Source of the DNA: Knoellia sp031844405
GTDB lineage: Bacteria; Actinomycetota; Actinomycetes; Actinomycetales; Dermatophilaceae
Assembly: GCA_031844405.1 (NCBI GenBank)
Contig: JAUZVC010000001.1
Span: 1,703,499 to 1,767,498 of the forward strand
DNA: 64,000 nucleotides
Direction of reading: 5' to 3'
Positions 52,807-63,945 of the stretch are shown piece by piece (the first letter of the stretch is position 1; each line of letters opens with the position of its first letter). A program made the translations under genes and the position numbers. The notes below the pieces were generated by a model. It saw only the letters and a list, made by a program, of their open reading frames with translations. It made no database searches and had not been told where the DNA came from.

Positions 52807-52851
52807 GAACGACGAAGGGCCGGACACATGATGTCCGGCCCTTCGTCGTTC
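52807..52851 (+). terminator. tRNA-Ala terminator
   Basis: Perfect 20-bp inverted repeat (52807-52826 with 52832-52851), 5-base loop CATGA. Confidence 0.9.
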
Positions 52852-52890
52852 TGCCCATCCGCCGGGCCTCTCCGGAGGACACTCGACGTC

Positions 52891-53559
52891 ATGGCCACGG
52901 ATGACGAGGCTCCGGGTGACGAGGTGCGGCCCCGGCCGGAGCTGGCGACGCTGCTCGCCACGGAGCACTGGAGCCTGCTCGGCACCCGCTCGATGACGTG
53001 GAGCGAGGTCATGAGCCGGATCTCGATCCTGCTCACGGTCATCTCTGCCTTCCTCGTCGTCCTCGCCCTCGTGGCCCAGGGGGCGGGGTTCGACCGGTCG
53101 CTGCTCGGGCTCGCGATCGGCTTCGCCGCGGCGTCCCTGGTCCTCGGGACGCTCACCGCCATGCGCGTGGCGATGGCGAGCTCGGAGGACGTGCAGCTCG
53201 TCCGGGCGATGAACCGCCTGCGGGCGGCCTACGTCGAGCTGGCGCCCGAGATCACGCCCTACCTCACCGCGTCGACCCGGGACGACGACGCCGGTCTCAT
53301 GGCGACGTTCGCGCTCGGAGACCGGCGCACACTGCCGGCCCAGGTCATCGGGAGCACAGGGTTCTTCGTCATGGTCATCAACACGCTCGTAGCCGGGGCG
53401 CTCGGTGGCCTGCTGGGCGTCCTGGCGAGCCTGCAGTCGTGGGGGACCGCCCTGTGCGGTGTCGGCGCCGGGTTGTCCTGGCTTCTGCTGCAGCTCGAGG
53501 TGGTCCGACGGCTCTTCGGCCGGCCGCTCGAGGACGTGCGGTTCCCGAGCGAGGGCTGA
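52891..53559 (+). CDS. Hypothetical four-TM membrane protein
   Basis: The 222-aa protein has membrane segments near 45-68, 70-92, 150-172 and 175-197, arranged as two hairpins around a cytoplasmic helical loop (AMASSEDVQLVRAMNRLRAAYVE, quoted as VQLVRAMNRLRAAYVE). It has an N-terminal acidic region and no recognised family. GGAGGA lies 13 bases before the ATG. Monocistronic, between tRNA-Ala and a convergent hydrolase gene. Confidence 0.7.
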   Translation: MATDDEAPGDEVRPRPELATLLATEHWSLLGTRSMTWSEVMSRISILLTVISAFLVVLALVAQGAGFDRSLLGLAIGFAAASLVLGTLTAMRVAMASSEDVQLVRAMNRLRAAYVELAPEITPYLTASTRDDDAGLMATFALGDRRTLPAQVIGSTGFFVMVINTLVAGALGGLLGVLASLQSWGTALCGVGAGLSWLLLQLEVVRRLFGRPLEDVRFPSEG

Positions 53560-53577
53560 GGCGACCCTGCCGGGGGC

Positions 53578-54399
53578 TCAGGTGCCGGGCAGCAGCCGCG
53601 TACGGAAGAGGTCGAGCACCTGCTGGAGCGCCTCATGGGTCGGCTCGCCGGGGGAGTCGACGAGGTGCTCGGTGAGCGTCGAGTGCGCAGGCATGGCGCC
53701 GTGCGGGTCGGCCGCGGAGTCCGGCAGCTCGATCGCGACGAACGCGTCGCCGAGCGTCCGCTCGAGGAACGCGAACCGCTCCCTCGGCGCGAGCCGGTCG
53801 CCCGCGAAGCGCAGTCCGAGCACCTGCAGCCCGTGAGCGCACCGCTGTGCGACGACCGCCAGCTCGTCGGGTGAGACGTCGATCGACCTGCGCTGCCACG
53901 GCGTGAGCCCGAGCGGCAGCGACGGTTGCGCGAGGACCGGCGCGAGCACGCGCTCGTCGGTCGCCATTGCCAGCGCGAACCCGCCGGTCAGGCACATCCC
54001 GAGAGCTCCGACGCCGGGCCCACCGCACCGCTGGTGCTCCGCGGCGGCGAGGTCGCGCAGCCACGGGACGACCGGCGAGGTCCGGCCGGTCGCGAGCAGG
54101 GTGAACTCGCGGCTCACGCAGACCGACACCCCGGCGCGCGCCATCGCCGCGGCCGCCCCGAGGCGGCCGGCGGAGTCCGGGTGGGCGTCGTGGCCGACCC
54201 GCCCGAAGAGCACCGGCAGCACGACCGTGCACCCGAGGTCACGGACCTTCCGCGCGAGGTCGAGCACTCGCGGGGTGACGCCGGGGATCTCGGCGACGAC
54301 GATGACGGCGGGCCCGTGCCCGGAGCGCAGGAGCTCGTGGGTGACCCCGCGCCGGGTGAAGCTCTCGCGGGCGAAGTCCTGGTGCGGGTCGTCGGTCAC
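53578..54399 (-). CDS. Dienelactone hydrolase-family alpha/beta hydrolase
   Basis: The 273-aa protein has the Cys nucleophile elbow GALGMCLTGGFAL (G-x-C-x-x-G, dienelactone hydrolase type), an early AVIVVAEIPGVTPRVLDLAR segment with the family Glu, and a C-terminal His region (HSTLTEHLVD). It hydrolyses lactones or esters; substrate unknown. GTG start at 54399. Last of four minus-strand genes. Confidence 0.85.
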   Translation of the reverse strand: MTDDPHQDFARESFTRRGVTHELLRSGHGPAVIVVAEIPGVTPRVLDLARKVRDLGCTVVLPVLFGRVGHDAHPDSAGRLGAAAAMARAGVSVCVSREFTLLATGRTSPVVPWLRDLAAAEHQRCGGPGVGALGMCLTGGFALAMATDERVLAPVLAQPSLPLGLTPWQRRSIDVSPDELAVVAQRCAHGLQVLGLRFAGDRLAPRERFAFLERTLGDAFVAIELPDSAADPHGAMPAHSTLTEHLVDSPGEPTHEALQQVLDLFRTRLLPGT

Positions 54400-54434
54400 G
54401 GCGCGAGCCTCGCACGGGCCGCGGGGACGTGGCG

Positions 54435-55034
54435 TCAGTTCGGCCAGACGCCGGACGTCCCGCGCCGGTGCGAGTCGACAAGGTGGGTGTCGACGATGCC
54501 GATCGCCTCCATGAGGGCGAACATCGTCGTCGGGCCGACGAAGGTGAAGCCCTTGCGCTTGAGCCCCTTCGAGAGCGCCAGCGACTCGGGCGACGTCGTC
54601 GGGACGTCGGCGTGGGTGCGGGGCCGCGGCGTCCGCTCGGGGCGGAACGACCAGACGTATGCCGCGAGGTCGCCGTCCGCGTCCTCGCGCAGCGCCAGCG
54701 TCGCGCGGGCGTTCTGGATGGTGGCGAGCACCTTGGCCCGGTTGCGGACGATGCCCGCGTCGGCCATGAGGCGCTCGACGTCGTCGTCGCCGAAACCGGC
54801 GACGGCGTCCGGCGAGAACCCCGCGAACGCCTCCCGGAAGGCCGGCCGCTTGCGCAGGATCGTCGCCCAGGAGAGTCCGGACTGGAAGGCCTCCAGCGAG
54901 AGCCGCTCGAAGACCCCGCGCTCGTCGCGGACCGGCATGCCCCACTCGGTGTCGTAGTAGTCGCGCAGCATGAGGTCGACCGACGCCCAGACCGGCCTCG
55001 CGAGACCGTCCTCGCCGACGACGACGCCGCTCAC
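54435..55034 (-). CDS. tag: DNA-3-methyladenine glycosylase I
   Basis: The 199-aa HhH glycosylase removes 3-methyladenine. It has RDYYDTEWGMPVRDERGVFE, LEAFQSGLSWATILRKR (catalytic-site Glu/Trp), MADAGIVRNRAKV and a C-terminal metal-site His region (VDTHLVDSHRR). GTG 55034 overlaps the stop of the DUF3093 gene by 4 bases. Confidence 0.95.
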   Translation of the reverse strand: MSGVVVGEDGLARPVWASVDLMLRDYYDTEWGMPVRDERGVFERLSLEAFQSGLSWATILRKRPAFREAFAGFSPDAVAGFGDDDVERLMADAGIVRNRAKVLATIQNARATLALREDADGDLAAYVWSFRPERTPRPRTHADVPTTSPESLALSKGLKRKGFTFVGPTTMFALMEAIGIVDTHLVDSHRRGTSGVWPN

Positions 55035-55516
55035 GCGATGTCCTGGCGGGCGTCGACGACGGCCTCGACGAACTCGTGCGGGTCGGCCACGGACACCCCG
55101 AGCCGGCCGCCTCGGTGCACGAGGGTCGCCATCGGCCCGCCGACCCGGTAGGCCCACTTGCCGCGGCCCTCCCAGCGCACGCCCCAGCCGTAGCCGACAC
55201 CGTCGACGTGGTCGCCGGCGCCGACATCGGTGACGTCCGAGATGCGGATCGTCCGCGAGGCGAAGGGGTAGCCCACCCGCACGGCGTCGCGCGTCACGGT
55301 GACCCGCACCGGACCGCGGGCGACGAGCCAGCCGAGCAGGACGAGGGCGACGAGCACGACGGCGCCGAGGGCGACCGACATCCCGCCCATGGCCGCGACG
55401 AGCAGGCCGGTGAGCACGCCGACGGCGGCCACTGCGGCGCCGACGACGACGAGCGGGGTGCTCGGCCGGACGACCGAGCGGTAGAGGGGCCCGTCCTGGG
55501 CCACGGGGTCGGACAT
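55031..55516 (-). CDS. DUF3093-like membrane protein (PH-like)
   Basis: The 161-aa protein has two N-terminal membrane segments (~20-45, 48-68), then a cytoplasmic beta-rich domain (TRDAVRVGYPFASRTIRISD; GVGYGWGVRWEGRGKWAYRV). It resembles actinobacterial DUF3093/PH-domain membrane proteins; function unknown. It begins 1 base after the phosphoesterase stop and overlaps tag. Confidence 0.7.
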   Translation of the reverse strand: MSDPVAQDGPLYRSVVRPSTPLVVVGAAVAAVGVLTGLLVAAMGGMSVALGAVVLVALVLLGWLVARGPVRVTVTRDAVRVGYPFASRTIRISDVTDVGAGDHVDGVGYGWGVRWEGRGKWAYRVGGPMATLVHRGGRLGVSVADPHEFVEAVVDARQDIA

Positions 55517-55517
55517 G

Positions 55518-56654
55518 TCAGCCCCTCCTCAGGGTGACGATCGGGATCTCCGGAGCCGCGGCGACGCGCACGGGCGGGCCCCACGTGCCGGCGCCCCGGC
55601 TCGTGATGACCGGGACGCCCTCGATGACGGCGAACCCCTCGACCATCGGCTGCTGGAGCGGCACGAGGAGCTCGAAGGGCCAGACCTGCCCGCCGTGGGT
55701 GTGCCCCGACAGCTGGAGGTCGACGCCCCGGTCGGCCGAGACCTCGGCCATGACCGGCTGGTGCGCGACATACAGGGTGAACGCGTCGCCGGTGTCCGCG
55801 AGTGCCCGCTCCGGGTCGGGGGAGAACGTCCCGGTGCCCTCCCGGTCGTGCACGCCGGCGACGCGGATGGTGTCCGTGCCGCGGGTGACGACCTGCGAGG
55901 AGTTCGACAGGACGCTGATGCCGAGCCGCTCCCACTCGGCCACCCACTCGGCCGTCGTGCCGGTGTACATCTCGTGGTTGCCGGTCACCGCGAAGACCCC
56001 GAGCGGTGCCACGAGGTCGGCCAGCGGCGCGATCTCGGCCCGGTGCCGCTCGAAGGGTGCGTCGACGACGTCACCGGAGAGGATGACGAGGTCGGGCCGG
56101 GCGGCGTTGACGCGGTCGACGACGGTGCGCGCGAAGTCCTGGCCGTGCACGACCCCGGCGTGCAGGTCGGTGACGAGCGCGACGGTCGCCCCGTCGAAGG
56201 ACGCCGGCAGCTCCGCCGAGCGGTGCGTCGTGCGCGTCACCACCGGGTCGGTCGCCTCGATGACCCCGTATGCCGTCGTGCCCAGCGCCGCGACCGTGAC
56301 GACTGCCGCGACAGCCCGGTTGAACCCGCGAAGGACCGGGCGCCGGCGCTCCCTGGGGGTGGCGAGCCAGACGACGACGGCGGCGAGCTGGGCGACCGCG
56401 AGCCCGATCGCGAGATAGAGGGCGACGACGAGCCAGGTGAGCGCGACCGCTGCGGCCACCCGGGTGTCGTCGGCCGTGCCCCACCGCAGCCCGCCGGCGA
56501 TGGCGACCACCGCGAGCGCGGTGAGGGCGACGATGAGGAGCGAGACGGCATACCGCCACCGCGTCTGCCAGCCCGGCGCCACGACGAGGCGCCGGTGCAG
56601 CCAGAAGGTGAGGAGCCCGACGACGGTCAGGGCGATGAGGGCGAAGAGCAGCAC
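55518..56654 (-). CDS. Membrane-anchored metallophosphoesterase
   Basis: The 378-aa protein has four N-terminal TM segments (~2-20, 35-55, 65-95, 115-135), then a calcineurin-like domain: VTDLHAG, LVILSGDVVD, VTGNHEMY, VAHQP and LSGHTHGGQVWP provide the di-metal ligands. Related YaeI/YkuE enzymes act on lipid A precursors or lipid phosphates. GTG start at 56654. First gene of the phosphoesterase-DUF3093-tag run. Confidence 0.92.
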   Translation of the reverse strand: MLLFALIALTVVGLLTFWLHRRLVVAPGWQTRWRYAVSLLIVALTALAVVAIAGGLRWGTADDTRVAAAVALTWLVVALYLAIGLAVAQLAAVVVWLATPRERRRPVLRGFNRAVAAVVTVAALGTTAYGVIEATDPVVTRTTHRSAELPASFDGATVALVTDLHAGVVHGQDFARTVVDRVNAARPDLVILSGDVVDAPFERHRAEIAPLADLVAPLGVFAVTGNHEMYTGTTAEWVAEWERLGISVLSNSSQVVTRGTDTIRVAGVHDREGTGTFSPDPERALADTGDAFTLYVAHQPVMAEVSADRGVDLQLSGHTHGGQVWPFELLVPLQQPMVEGFAVIEGVPVITSRGAGTWGPPVRVAAAPEIPIVTLRRG

Positions 56655-56793
56655 GCAGGGTCCCGGGAGGTCGGTGATGGGGCCTCATGCTCGCACGCAC
56701 CGATGGACGCCGGCACCTCCGTCCCCGGCCCGTACGGTCGTCCGCCGACGTGGTTTCATGTGGCTGTCCGCGCCACCCAGGGTCAGGAGTGCG

Positions 56794-58290
56794 ATGCGCA
56801 GCCTCGACGTCGAGGTCCTCGTCGTGGGAGCCGGCCTGTCCGGGGTCGGCGCAGCCTGCCGTCTGAGGCGGATGGACCCGGCGGTCTCGTATGCCGTGCT
56901 CGAGTCGCGTCCCGCGCTCGGTGGGACGTGGGACCTCTTCCGCTACCCCGGGGTGCGCTCCGACTCCGACGTCCACACGTTCGCCTACCCGTTCCGGCCG
57001 TGGGCCGGCAACGACGTGCTCGCCACAGGCGAGTCGATCCGCGATTACATCCGCGACACCGCCGCCGAGTTCGGCGTCGCCGAGCACGTCCACCACGACC
57101 AGCGCGTCATCTCGGCAGCATGGTCGTCGGGCACCGGCCGGTGGACGGTCAAGGCGGAGACGGTCGAGGGGCTCGTCGAGCACAGCGCCCGGTTCCTCTA
57201 CGTCTGCACCGGCTACTTCTCCTACGACACCGGGCACGTCGTCGACTTCCCCGGTCGAGCGGAGTTCGACGGGCCGATCATCCACCCGCAGTTCTGGCCC
57301 GAGGCCTTCGACCCGGCGGGCAAGCGCATCGTCGTCATCGGGTCCGGCGCCACGGCGGTGACGCTCGTGCCGGCGCTCGCGGAGCGCGGAGCCGAGCAGG
57401 TGACGATGCTCCAGCGCAGCCCGACCTACGTCCTGCCGCTCCCGGCCGTCGACAGGGTCGGAGGGCTGCTTCGCCGCGTGCTGCCCGAGCAGATGGCGCG
57501 ACGTGCCGTCCGGGGCAAGAACGTCCTCCAGAACGTCGGCCTCTTCGAGGCGTCGCGACGTTTCCCGCGGGCCGTGCGCCGCGTGCTCTCTCGCACCAAC
57601 TCCCGGCTCGTCGGCGAGGACGTCGTGCGCGAGCACTTCACCCCGACCTACGACCCCTGGGACCAGCGGCTGTGCGTCGTGCCCGACGGCGACCTCTTCT
57701 CGGCGCTGCAGTCGGGGCGCGCCCGCGTCGTCACCGACACCGTCGAGACCTTCACCCGCACCGGGATCCGGCTGGGCAGCGGCGCCGAGCTCGACGCCGA
57801 CGCCGTCGTCACGGCGACGGGCCTGCGCATCGAGGTGGCCGGCGGCATCGCCTTCAGCGTCGACGGGAGGACGTTCGCGCCGCACGAGCACTTCCTCTAC
57901 AAGGGCGCGATGTTCGACGGCGTCCCCAACCTCGCGGTCTGCCTCGGCTACACCAACAACTCGTGGACCCTGCGCGCCGACCTCACGTCGCGGTTCGTGT
58001 GCGCGGTGCTCGAGCACCTGCGCGCGACCGGGACGGCGTCGGCGACTCCCCGCCCTGCGGCGCCGCTCGACGAGGGCACGCCGCCGTTCGAGCTGACGTC
58101 GGGCTACCTCGAGCGGTCACGCCACCTCCTGCCCAAGCAGGGCACGGCCGCGCCCTGGACGGTGCGCCAGAACTACTTCGCGGACCTCCGGCTCATGTCC
58201 GCAAGGCGTGTCGACGACGGCACGCTCGACTTCGCCCCGCTGCCGGTGCGGACCCCGGTACTCGCCGCCGCTGACAGGGGTCGTTCCTAG
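56794..58290 (+). CDS. Flavin-containing (Baeyer-Villiger type) monooxygenase
   Basis: The 498-aa protein has the FAD Rossmann motif VVGAGLSGVGAA, the GGTWDLFRYPGVRSDSD segment typical of BVMOs, the fingerprint FDGPIIHPQFWP (FxGxxxHxxxWP) and the NADPH motif VIGSGATAVTL. It inserts oxygen next to ketones or oxidises heteroatoms; substrate not predictable. ATG 56794 has AGGAGTG just upstream. It is divergent from the phosphoesterase gene. Confidence 0.93.
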   Translation: MRSLDVEVLVVGAGLSGVGAACRLRRMDPAVSYAVLESRPALGGTWDLFRYPGVRSDSDVHTFAYPFRPWAGNDVLATGESIRDYIRDTAAEFGVAEHVHHDQRVISAAWSSGTGRWTVKAETVEGLVEHSARFLYVCTGYFSYDTGHVVDFPGRAEFDGPIIHPQFWPEAFDPAGKRIVVIGSGATAVTLVPALAERGAEQVTMLQRSPTYVLPLPAVDRVGGLLRRVLPEQMARRAVRGKNVLQNVGLFEASRRFPRAVRRVLSRTNSRLVGEDVVREHFTPTYDPWDQRLCVVPDGDLFSALQSGRARVVTDTVETFTRTGIRLGSGAELDADAVVTATGLRIEVAGGIAFSVDGRTFAPHEHFLYKGAMFDGVPNLAVCLGYTNNSWTLRADLTSRFVCAVLEHLRATGTASATPRPAAPLDEGTPPFELTSGYLERSRHLLPKQGTAAPWTVRQNYFADLRLMSARRVDDGTLDFAPLPVRTPVLAAADRGRS

Positions 58291-58300
58291 ACTGGGCGGC

Positions 58301-59095
58301 ATGTCGCTGACCATCGGTGCCCACGTCGACCAGACCGACCCGCTCGCCGAGGCGGCCGCCCGCGGCACGACCCTCGTGCAGTTCTTCCTCGGCGACCCGC
58401 AGGGCTACAAGGGCCCGGAGATCCGGTATGCCGGCGGAGCCGACGGCCTGCGGGCCGACGCCGAGGCGGCGGGAGTCGACCTCTACGTCCACGCTCCCTA
58501 TGTCATCAATGTCGCGACGACGAACAACCGCATCCGCATCCCCTCGCGCAAGCTGCTCCAGCAGCATGTCGACGCGGCGGCCTCGGTCGGCGCCAAGGGC
58601 CTCATCGTCCACGGCGGACACGTCAACAAGGGCGACGACCCGGCGGTCGGGTTCGACAACTGGCGCAAGGCCGTCGAGGCGACCGACCTCAAGGTGCCGC
58701 TCCTGCTCGAGAACACCGCAGGGGGCGACAACGCGATGGCCCGCTACCTCGACCGCATCGCCCGCGTCTGGGACGCCATCGGCTCCGCGTCGCAGGCGGA
58801 CCGGGTCGGCTTCTGCCTCGACACCTGCCACGCGCACGCCGGCGGCAACCCCCTCGAGACGGTCGTCGACGACGTCCTCGCCATCACGGGGCGGATCGAC
58901 CTCGTCCACTGCAACGACAGCCGCGACGCCTTCGACTCCGGCGCCGACCGGCACGCCAACTTCGGGTCCGGCCAGATCGACGCGGACCTCCTCGCCGGTG
59001 TCGTCCGCTCGGCCGGCGCCCCGGTCGTCTGCGAGACCCCGGGAGGACCCGACGACCACAAGGCCGACTTCGCCTGGCTGCGCGAGCGGCTCTGA
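58301..59095 (+). CDS. nfo: Deoxyribonuclease IV / AP endonuclease (Nfo family)
   Basis: The 264-aa TIM-barrel protein has IGAHVDQTDP, LYVHAPYVINVA, LIVHGGHVNKGDD, LLLENTAGGD, GFCLDTCHAHAGG and LVHCNDSRDAF, supplying the His/Glu/Asp zinc ligands of EndoIV. Slightly short for the family (~280 aa). It repairs abasic sites. Start ATG 58301, 10 bases after the monooxygenase stop. Confidence 0.94.
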   Translation: MSLTIGAHVDQTDPLAEAAARGTTLVQFFLGDPQGYKGPEIRYAGGADGLRADAEAAGVDLYVHAPYVINVATTNNRIRIPSRKLLQQHVDAAASVGAKGLIVHGGHVNKGDDPAVGFDNWRKAVEATDLKVPLLLENTAGGDNAMARYLDRIARVWDAIGSASQADRVGFCLDTCHAHAGGNPLETVVDDVLAITGRIDLVHCNDSRDAFDSGADRHANFGSGQIDADLLAGVVRSAGAPVVCETPGGPDDHKADFAWLRERL

Positions 59096-59105
59096 GGCGT
59101 GGAAT

Positions 59106-59122
59106 ATACCCCCCTAGGGTAT
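59106..59122. promoter_or_regulatory. CsoR-type operator ATACCCCCCTAGGGTAT
   Basis: G/C-tract pseudo-palindrome typical of CsoR/RcnR-family metal-responsive repressors; overlaps TATACC, a possible -10, just before the DUF4396 gene. No csoR gene is in the window. Confidence 0.6.
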
Positions 59123-59135
59123 GGTTGCCGACATC

Positions 59136-59621
59136 ATGAACGCCTCGACCCCACACCACGCCCACGGTCAGCACACGTCGAGCCGAGCCTCCTGGTCCCA
59201 GGCGGCGAGTGCCACCCTCCACTGCCTCACCGGCTGTGCGATCGGTGAGGTCCTCGGGCTCGCCATCGGGACCGCCCTCGGCCTCTCGAACCTCGCGACG
59301 ATCGTCCTCGCCGTCGTGCTCGCGTTCGTCTTCGGCTACGCGCTGACGATCACGCCCGTGCTCCGCGCCGGCGTCCCGTTGGCGACCGCGCTCGGGGTGG
59401 CCTTCGCCGCCGACACCGTGTCCATCACCGTCATGGAGGTCATCGACAACGCCATCATGCTCGTCGTCCCCGGGGCGATGGACGCCGGTCTCGGGACGTG
59501 GCTCTTCTGGGGCGCGCTCACCTTCGCGCTGGCGGTCGCCTTCGTCGTCACCGTGCCGGTCAACCGCTGGCTCATCGGCCGCGGCAAGGGTCACGCCGTC
59601 GTGCACGCGTACCACCACTGA
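59136..59621 (+). CDS. DUF4396-family membrane protein
   Basis: The 161-aa protein has a His-rich N-terminus (PHHAHGQHTSS), then about four membrane segments with HCLTGCAIGEVLGLAIG and DTVSITVMEVIDNAIM, the DUF4396 hallmarks, and a C-terminal His tail (VHAYHH). Its context (CsoR-type operator immediately upstream; His-rich ends) suggests a copper-linked role, which is inference. ATG 59136 is chosen because ATG 59121 overlaps the operator; neither has a clear ribosome site, so a leaderless mRNA is possible. Confidence 0.8.
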   Translation: MNASTPHHAHGQHTSSRASWSQAASATLHCLTGCAIGEVLGLAIGTALGLSNLATIVLAVVLAFVFGYALTITPVLRAGVPLATALGVAFAADTVSITVMEVIDNAIMLVVPGAMDAGLGTWLFWGALTFALAVAFVVTVPVNRWLIGRGKGHAVVHAYHH

Positions 59622-59631
59622 CGCCGACTCC

Positions 59632-60492
59632 TCAGGGTGTGGCGCCGGCGCGCGCCCCGGTCACCTGGGGGAGGACGAGCAGCTCGAGGGCCGACGCAGC
59701 GGCGACCTGGCCGGCATACGCGGCGGCGAGCACGGACTGGACCGGCATCTCGAGGTCCTCGACATGCGCTGCGTCCCCCGCGGCGAGGACCCCACGCAGA
59801 CTGGTGTGCCCGTGCACGTCGATCGCGATGCAGCCGCTGGCGCGGAGCCCGAGTCCCAGCTGACCTGCGAACGGGGCGGCCTGGACGATGTCCGGCTGCG
59901 CGAAGAGCCCGTCCACCACCACCTCGCCGAGGCCCCCGGCGACCCGGAGGCCTTCGGGGGTCAGCTCGACCGCGCTCACGTCCGGAACGACCTCGACGCG
60001 TGCGGCGATGCCCTCGAAGATCGACACCAGGTGCGGCGCCGAAGGGCCGGCCTCGACGGCGACGCGCTTGCCCTCGAGCTCGTGTCCGTGGCAGAACGGG
60101 CAGACGTGCACCGTGCGACCCCACTGCTCCGCGAAGCCGGGCACGTCCGGCATGACGTCTCGGACCCCGGTGGCGAGGACGACGGTGCGCGCGGTGACCT
60201 CCGTGCCGTCGTCCAGCACGGCGACGAACCGGTCGTCGTCCTCACGCCTCACGGACGTCGCTGCGGCCCGACGAACCTCCACTGCCGTGTATGCCGTGAC
60301 CTCGGCGAGCGCGTTCGCCCTCAGCTCCTGCGGCGGGTGGCCGTCGCCCAGCACGAGGTTGTGCACGGCCGCTGCCGGGGCGTTCCGGTAGGCGCCCGAG
60401 TCGAGCAGCAGGGTGGGGCGGTGCATGCGCCCGAGGGTGAGTGCGGCCTGGAGCCCGGCCGGCCCTCCACCGATGACGAGTGCGTCGTACAT
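59632..60492 (-). CDS. NAD(P)/FAD-dependent oxidoreductase, thioredoxin reductase-like
   Basis: The 286-aa protein has DALVIGGGPAGLQAALTLGR (FAD), the redox pair CPFCHG near residue 135, VLATGVRDVMPDVPG and GVLAAGDAAHVEDLE near the C-terminus. The low-molecular-weight TrxR layout is present, but no thioredoxin or peroxidase gene is adjacent. Start ATG 60492. It converges with the DUF4396 gene with ~10 bp between the stops. Confidence 0.9.
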   Translation of the reverse strand: MYDALVIGGGPAGLQAALTLGRMHRPTLLLDSGAYRNAPAAAVHNLVLGDGHPPQELRANALAEVTAYTAVEVRRAAATSVRREDDDRFVAVLDDGTEVTARTVVLATGVRDVMPDVPGFAEQWGRTVHVCPFCHGHELEGKRVAVEAGPSAPHLVSIFEGIAARVEVVPDVSAVELTPEGLRVAGGLGEVVVDGLFAQPDIVQAAPFAGQLGLGLRASGCIAIDVHGHTSLRGVLAAGDAAHVEDLEMPVQSVLAAAYAGQVAAASALELLVLPQVTGARAGATP

Positions 60493-60611
60493 GTCGCTCC
60501 TTGATCGCGGGTGTCCGACCTGCCGTACCCCGTCGGGGGCCGGCCCATGTGAGCCGGGCGAGGGCGCGTCCCGTCTCCTGGTGGCCGGGCCGTCGCCGAC
60601 CACGGCTGCGC

Positions 60612-60617
60612 TACTCT
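60612..60617 (+). promoter_or_regulatory. -10 element of the leuS attenuator transcript
   Basis: TACTCT at 60612-60617 would start transcription at or within a base or two of the leader-peptide ATG (60624), making it leaderless. The -35 region is poor. Confidence 0.45.
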
Positions 60618-60623
60618 TCGGGC

Positions 60624-60659
60624 ATGGCAGGGCTGCAGCTCCTTCCCGAGCCGCGCTGA
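60624..60659 (+). CDS. Leucine-rich leader peptide (leuS attenuator)
   Basis: The 11-codon frame MAGLQLLPEPR contains three Leu codons (CTG, CTC, CTT) and stops 27 bases before a terminator hairpin. Ribosome stalling at Leu codons when charged tRNA-Leu is scarce would prevent termination and raise leuS. The frame is too short for routine gene calling. Confidence 0.65.
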   Translation: MAGLQLLPEPR

Positions 60660-60686
60660 CCGTCCGACCCGGACGTCACCGCGGCC

Positions 60687-60712
60687 AACCCCTCCTGCGA
60701 GAGGGGTTTTTT
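60687..60712 (+). terminator. Attenuator terminator before leuS
   Basis: AACCCCTC/GAGGGGTT 8-bp stem (60687-60694 with 60701-60708), 6-base loop, then T-run (60707-60712): the only classical U-tract terminator seen in the window, placed between leader peptide and leuS. Confidence 0.75.
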
Positions 60713-60754
60713 CGTGGGCAGCCAGCCGCATGACTTCGAGAAGGCAAGGATGAG

Positions 60755-63667
<2,913 letters not shown>

Positions 63668-63687
63668 CGCCAGAACGACGCCGTATG

Positions 63688-63729
63688 CCGGCCCCGCACC
63701 TCCGCCCTCGAGGCGGGGTGCGGGGCCGG
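63688..63729 (+). terminator. leuS terminator
   Basis: 13-bp stem (63688-63700 with 63717-63729) capped by a second 5-bp stem and CTCGA loop. A single GTATGCCG overlaps its left side. Confidence 0.85.
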
Positions 63730-63770
63730 TGTCGTTTCCCCAGGGCTGTGACCTGCGGAAATGCCTCGAT

Positions 63771-63800
63771 TTGGAGTTCGCCGCACAGGTCGTCTAATGT
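63771..63800 (+). promoter_or_regulatory. Stable-RNA promoter P1 at the window end
   Basis: -35 TTGGAG, 18-bp spacer, -10 TAATGT; shares CTCGATTTGG with the tRNA-Ala promoter. Bases 63730-64000 contain no gene. Confidence 0.6.
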
Positions 63801-63916
63801 TCTCGACGTCAGCCCGAGAGGGAGGAACGGACACCACGGTGCAGGGCTTGAGGCCCAGCGCGAAGTAGGCCGGTCCCTGGGTCTGACCCCGCAAGTCCAT
63901 GTCGGTGAGAGTCGGT

Positions 63917-63945
63917 TTGGGAGGCAGTCGGAAGGCTGCTAGAGT
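63917..63945 (+). promoter_or_regulatory. Stable-RNA promoter P2 at the window end
   Basis: -35 TTGGGA, 17-bp spacer, -10 TAGAGT, ~145 bp after P1. Tandem promoters followed by a non-coding leader (63946-64000) suggest that an rRNA operon begins beyond the window; nothing else is recognisable here. Confidence 0.55.

Noticed and set aside
60600..60754. T-box riboswitch upstream of leuS
   Set aside because: No specifier-loop architecture or T-box sequence is visible; a Leu-codon leader peptide plus terminator explains the region better.
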